Assembly (NCBI GenBank): GCA_023129815.1
Contig: JAGMBH010000093.1
Location: forward strand, 1 to 9,036
Direction: 5' to 3'
Source: Dehalococcoidia bacterium
Lineage (GTDB): Bacteria > Chloroflexota > Dehalococcoidia > GIF9 > AB-539-J10
DNA: 9,036 bases
This document shows, in pieces, positions 6,039-9,036 of this stretch. Every line of letters starts with the position of its first letter. Position 1 is the stretch's first letter. The notes under the pieces were generated by a model. That model was not told the origin of the DNA and searched no databases. It saw only the letters and a program-made list of their open reading frames with translations. The position numbers and the translations under genes were made by a program.

Positions 6039-7343
6039 ATGAACATTGCCATAGTTATTATTCTTTTTATTTTGACTCTGTTCGTTGTAATCTCCCTTCA
6101 TGAATTGGGGCATTTCATCGCTGCCAGGCGTGCTGGAGTGAAGGTAGAGGAGTTTGGCTTAGGTTTTCCTCCGCGACTTTTTGGCATCAAGCGAGGGGAG
6201 ACAGTGTATTCGGTCAATGCTATACCACTGGGAGCTTTCGTCAAGAGTACTGGAGAAAATGACCCTACAGTACCTGGAAGCCTAGCTAGCAAAGGCCCCT
6301 GGAGCAGGTTGGGAATCTATGCTGCAGGTCCATTGGTCAGCATTTTTCTCGCTTTTATCTTGATTAGTGCCTTCTTTACGCTGCCCACAAGTGTGGTAGT
6401 TGGTAATGGGGTTATGGTGCACTCCATAGTAGAGGGCTCACCGGCGGAAGTAGCGGGTATAGAACCTGGGAATGTAATTCTGAAGGTGAATGGGAATCCT
6501 GTTTATAAGTGGGGAGACATACAAAGCAGGGTTAATTCGAGCGAAGAAGGGGAAGAAATAACCTTGCTTCTGCAAAGGGATGGAAGCCAGAGTGAAACCA
6601 GTTTGAAACCAGAGTTCGACCCGTCATTAGAGCGACGAGTAATAGGTGTCTTGCTTTGCTGGAATATAGTGAATCAAGTGAGAGAAGATTCAGCAGCAGC
6701 CAAAGTGGGCATTAGACCTGGAGATACCATTTTGAGCATTAATGGCCAAGCTATATATAACGATGAAAGCATGTCCCACGTCCTAGCTTCTGTTGCAGAG
6801 GGAGAGAAAATACACATAACTTTACTCAGGGAAGGGGAAGAAATCGTTAAAGAGCTTGATTCTGCCCGACAGGTGACGGGTATAAAGTTAAGCTGGGTGG
6901 ATGGAGTTCGTATTGAGCAGGAGCGACTTCCTGTATGGAAGGCAGCCTACTTAGGAGGCTGGTATATTACCCATATGCCTGAGCTGATAGTCGCTTCCAT
7001 TCCCTTAATCAAAGAAGATCCTGGCAAGGCACTAGTAGGGCCGGTAGGTGCTGGTCAGTTGACTATAGAAGCAGTGAAGTCCTTTGGCTGCAGCAATATG
7101 CTTTTTATGGCTGGCATTATTAGTTTGGGGCTTGCCTTATTCAATTTCTTCCCTGTTCCACCTTTAGATGGGGGGGGGATGTTGGTGGCGCTTATCGAGG
7201 GAATCAGGCGAGGGAAGCGCCTCTCTCCTCACGCAATGCGGTTGGCCTATACTATAGGTACTACCTTTCTAATCACGCTTATGGTTCTGATAACCTTTAA
7301 TGATATCCTGCGCCTAATCAAAGGCGAGGGCTTCGGATTATGA
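6039..7343 (+). CDS. rseP: RseP-type site-2 membrane zinc metalloprotease (M50) with two PDZ domains
   Basis: This 434-aa inner-membrane protease cuts transmembrane segments, typically anti-sigma factors or signal-peptide remnants. The first membrane helix (about 3-20) runs into the zinc site HELGH (H21, E22, H25). A second conserved block, AIPLGAFVKSTGE (61-73), precedes a membrane helix at about 90-114. Two tandem PDZ domains follow, at roughly 118-195 (SIVEGSPAEVAGIEPGNVIL) and 200-285 (REDSAAAKVGIRPGDTIL). The third zinc ligand is D377 in NFFPVPPLDGG (369-379), and a last membrane helix runs at about 403-420. The architecture matches E. coli RseP. No anti-sigma or sigma gene is adjacent, so the substrate is unknown. 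The catalytic LDG is followed by a run of nine G (7170-7178). It starts 3 nt after dxr and its stop overlaps the ispG start by 4 nt (ATGA). Confidence 0.95.
   Translation: MNIAIVIILFILTLFVVISLHELGHFIAARRAGVKVEEFGLGFPPRLFGIKRGETVYSVNAIPLGAFVKSTGENDPTVPGSLASKGPWSRLGIYAAGPLVSIFLAFILISAFFTLPTSVVVGNGVMVHSIVEGSPAEVAGIEPGNVILKVNGNPVYKWGDIQSRVNSSEEGEEITLLLQRDGSQSETSLKPEFDPSLERRVIGVLLCWNIVNQVREDSAAAKVGIRPGDTILSINGQAIYNDESMSHVLASVAEGEKIHITLLREGEEIVKELDSARQVTGIKLSWVDGVRIEQERLPVWKAAYLGGWYITHMPELIVASIPLIKEDPGKALVGPVGAGQLTIEAVKSFGCSNMLFMAGIISLGLALFNFFPVPPLDGGGMLVALIEGIRRGKRLSPHAMRLAYTIGTTFLITLMVLITFNDILRLIKGEGFGL
7326..7330 (+). promoter_or_regulatory. Ribosome binding site of ispG
   Basis: GAGGG lies 9 nt before the ATG at 7340, inside the 3' end of rseP. 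Together with the ATGA stop-start overlap it supports this start and indicates tight translational coupling. Confidence 0.5.
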
Positions 7344-8401
7344 CGCGTCGAATTTCTAGACCTATAAGAATTGGCAGAGTAACTGTTGGCGGGGATGCCC
7401 CAGTTGTGGTGCAATCGATGACCAAAACTGACACTCATGATATTCCTGCCACCATAAATCAAATTAAGCAGCTAGAAGATTGTGGCTGCGAACTAGTGCG
7501 GCTGGCAGTTCCAGATAAGGAAGCGGCTGAAAGCATTTCAGCGATAAAGAAAGGTGTTTCCTTACCTCTTATCGCTGATATTCACTTTGACTATCGTTTG
7601 GCTTTAGCTGCTTTGAAAGCTGGCGCCGATGGGCTTCGCCTTAATCCCGGCAATATTCGTGATAAAGAGCAAATTGCCAAGGTGGTAGTTGTAGCTAAAG
7701 AAAGGGAAATACCCATCCGAGTCGGAGTGAATGCCGGCAGTTTACCAGCAAACTTTGAGCTTGATGCTCCGCTATCCGAGCGGATGGTTAACATGGCATT
7801 GCAACAAATAAAGCTTTTGGAGAGCCTGGACTTTAATTTAATTAAGGTTTCTCTTAAAGCCTTTGATGTGCCCACTACTATTCAGGCTTACCAGCTAATT
7901 GCTGACAAAATACCTTATCCTTTACACTTAGGTATCACTGAAGCGGGGCTTCCTCGATTTGGAGCTATACGCAGTGCTGTAGGCATTGGCATACTTCTTT
8001 ATCAGGGGATTGGTGATACTATCCGTGTTTCCCTTACCGCTCACCCATGTGAGGAGGTATTTGTCGCTTATGAAATTCTAAAAAGCCTGGGACTTCGTCA
8101 GCGAGGTCCGACCTTGGTAAGCTGTCCTTCCTGCGGTCGAGCTGAAGTTGATGTTGTTGCCCTGGCTGAAGCCATGGACAAACATCTTCAAAAGATAACC
8201 AAGGCTATTAAAGTGGCGGTTATGGGCTGTGTAGTTAACGGTCCTGGCGAGGCTAGAGATGCTGATGTAGGCATTGCTTGCGGCAAGGGTAAAGGTGCTA
8301 TATTTAGGAAGGGCAGCGTGGTAAAGACAGTGGCTGAGAAAAACCTATTGGAAGCCTTAATGGCGGAAGTAAATTCCTTCTCCCTCAGGGGAGGGGGCTA
8401 G
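7340..8401 (+). CDS. ispG: 4-hydroxy-3-methylbut-2-enyl diphosphate synthase, [4Fe-4S] enzyme
   Basis: IspG (GcpE) reductively opens 2-C-methyl-D-erythritol 2,4-cyclodiphosphate to 4-hydroxy-3-methylbut-2-enyl diphosphate in the MEP pathway, using electrons from ferredoxin or flavodoxin. The 353-aa protein is the compact bacterial form: a TIM barrel (about 1-250; PVVVQSMTKTDTHD at 21-34, LIADIHFDYRLAL at 77-89, LRLNPGNI at 99-106, RVGVNAGSL at 127-135) followed by the iron-sulfur domain. The cluster ligands are C262 and C265 (SCPSCGR), C297 (MGCVVNGPGEA) and E304. The oxygen-sensitive cluster suits an anaerobe but is universal to the family. The start overlaps the rseP stop (ATGA). The last eight codons (SFSLRGGG) and the stop lie in a G-rich repeat-like element that continues into the proS leader. 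Confidence 0.97.
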   Translation: MTRRISRPIRIGRVTVGGDAPVVVQSMTKTDTHDIPATINQIKQLEDCGCELVRLAVPDKEAAESISAIKKGVSLPLIADIHFDYRLALAALKAGADGLRLNPGNIRDKEQIAKVVVVAKEREIPIRVGVNAGSLPANFELDAPLSERMVNMALQQIKLLESLDFNLIKVSLKAFDVPTTIQAYQLIADKIPYPLHLGITEAGLPRFGAIRSAVGIGILLYQGIGDTIRVSLTAHPCEEVFVAYEILKSLGLRQRGPTLVSCPSCGRAEVDVVALAEAMDKHLQKITKAIKVAVMGCVVNGPGEARDADVGIACGKGKGAIFRKGSVVKTVAEKNLLEALMAEVNSFSLRGGG

Positions 8402-8413
8402 GGTGAGGGTGAA
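8376..8413 (+). repeat. G-rich repeat-like element with G-quadruplex motif and alternative hairpins at ispG-proS junction
   Basis: This element spans the ispG stop codon and the proS leader. It holds a canonical four-run G-quadruplex pattern on the coding strand (8388-8409: G4, A, G5, CTA, G3, TGA, G3). Two exclusive hairpins are also possible. In one, 8376-8384 pairs with 8389-8397 (9 bp, two G-T). In the other, 8378-8387 pairs with 8404-8413 (9 of 10 positions) and covers the proS ribosome binding site. The TCCCTCAGGGGAGGGG...TAGGGTGAGGGTGA pattern resembles short dispersed repeats found near gene ends in many bacteria; this is recalled, not searched. There is no following T run, so it is not a standard terminator. 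Confidence 0.6.
8405..8409 (+). promoter_or_regulatory. Ribosome binding site of proS, inside the G-rich element
   Basis: GAGGG lies 10 nt before the ATG at 8420 and is the only good Shine-Dalgarno there. It is both the last G run of the quadruplex motif and part of the 3' arm of the second hairpin, so its access could depend on RNA folding or on ribosomes finishing ispG. Confidence 0.5.
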
Positions 8414-8419
8414 ACAAAA

Positions 8420-9036
8420 ATGCGTTTCTCTAAACTTTTTGGCAAGACTTTACGACAGGCGCCATCAGAAGCAGAGAGCATAAGCCACCGGTTACTGCTC
8501 AGAAGTGGCATGATTGCCCAGATAGCTGCTGGCATCTATTCCTACTTGCCCTTAGGCTGGCGAGTGCTTAAGAAAATAGAGCGGATAATTAGAGAGGAGA
8601 TAGATAAAGCTGGCGGGCAGGAGTTGATGCTGCCCGTATTGCAGCCCTTCGAACTATGGCAGCAATCAGGAAGAGATGTTTCCTTTGGCCAATCTCTGTT
8701 CACCCTGACTGACCGCAAGGAGCACAAACTGGCCTTGGGACCCACACATGAAGAAGTTGTTGCTGAGCTTGCTCATCGCTATGTGCAGAGCTACCGCGAT
8801 CTCCCTTTACTCCTTTACCAAATACAAACTAAATTCCGCGATGAGCCTCGCCCTCGTGGTGGATTACTGAGAGTCCGAGAATTCATTATGAAAGACCTTT
8901 ACAGCTTTGATGTTGATGAGGCTGGTCTGGATGAAAGCTATGAGAAAATGAGCCAAGCTTACAAGAATATCTATGCTCGCCTTGGTTTACCAGCCTTGAT
9001 GGTAGAGGCTGACAGTGGTGCCATAGGTGGCAAGGA
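8420..9036 (+). CDS. proS: Prolyl-tRNA synthetase, bacterial type, N-terminal part (3' truncated by window)
   Basis: The first 205 codons are present and the frame is open to the window end. ProS activates proline with ATP and loads it onto tRNA-Pro in the cytosol. The N-terminus follows the bacterial pattern (MRFSKLFGKTLRQAPSEAE, then LLLRSGMIAQIAAGIYSYLPLGWRVLKKIE with class II motif 1, about 26-55). The catalytic core shows LPVLQPFELWQQSGR (71-85), LGPTHEE (106-112) and the motif 2 region KFRDEPRPRGGLLRVREFIMKD (138 onward; F139-R140-D141-E142), which binds ATP and the acceptor end. The last residues (VEADSGAIGG, 195-204) match the point just before the editing insertion domain of bacterial ProS, so that domain and the anticodon-binding domain lie beyond the window. 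The 18-nt gap after ispG and the shared G-rich leader suggest co-transcription with ispG. Confidence 0.96.
   Translation, partial: MRFSKLFGKTLRQAPSEAESISHRLLLRSGMIAQIAAGIYSYLPLGWRVLKKIERIIREEIDKAGGQELMLPVLQPFELWQQSGRDVSFGQSLFTLTDRKEHKLALGPTHEEVVAELAHRYVQSYRDLPLLLYQIQTKFRDEPRPRGGLLRVREFIMKDLYSFDVDEAGLDESYEKMSQAYKNIYARLGLPALMVEADSGAIGGK

Noticed and set aside
5851..6042. Plus-strand 63-codon ORF overlapping the dxr end and the rseP start
   Set aside because: Alternate-frame reading of the dxr tail and repeat (ILRERSDRKIS); no ribosome binding site.
5847..6113. Minus-strand 88-codon ORF across the dxr-rseP junction
   Set aside because: It is the reverse reading of the repeat-like element (GEIFRSLRSLRMTG) plus the ends of two real genes; such readings are often misannotated as hypothetical proteins.
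1..9036. CRISPR array, prophage, toxin-antitoxin or defence system
   Set aside because: No regularly spaced repeats, integrase, transposase or unknown gene cluster is present; every sizeable ORF on the + strand belongs to a known housekeeping family.

Overview
The window is a compact bacterial housekeeping region with every gene on the + strand. The protein set fits an uncultured member of the Chloroflexota, perhaps Dehalococcoidia-like: a very short EF-Ts of 167 aa, the MEP isoprenoid genes dxr and ispG set around an RseP-type protease, and short palindromic repeats of a kind common in environmental genomes. That placement is inference from gene content only; no marker phylogeny could be run.

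Layout: (1) Positions 1-1874 hold the 3' part of a threonine synthase-like PLP enzyme, followed after 14 nt by a class I aminotransferase. (2) Positions 1875-1956 are a short spacer with a possible weak promoter, then tRNA-Arg(TCT) at 1957-2030. (3) From 2060 to the window end lies a translation, lipid and isoprenoid cluster: rpsB, tsf, frr, cdsA, dxr, rseP, ispG and proS (cut by the window end). Gaps are short or absent, and cdsA/dxr and rseP/ispG overlap. No convincing intrinsic terminator is visible, so this is probably one operon or a chain of read-through units.

The genes cover ribosome assembly, elongation and recycling (S2, EF-Ts, RRF), tRNA charging (ProS, tRNA-Arg), phospholipid precursor synthesis (CdsA), the second and the sixth step of the MEP pathway (Dxr, IspG) and membrane-protein quality control or signalling (RseP). 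Many bacteria carry this as rpsB-tsf-pyrH-frr-uppS-cdsA-dxr-rseP-ispG-proS. Here pyrH and uppS are both absent from their usual places, each replaced by a 34-nt spacer.

No new multi-gene system was found. The most interesting signals are small. Palindromic, repeat-like DNA at the 3' end of dxr adds about 47 residues to the protein. A second G-rich repeat-like element at the ispG-proS junction carries a canonical G-quadruplex motif, two mutually exclusive hairpins and the proS ribosome binding site. A run of nine G falls in the catalytic LDG motif of rseP. The tRNA-Arg gene sits only 29 nt upstream of rpsB.
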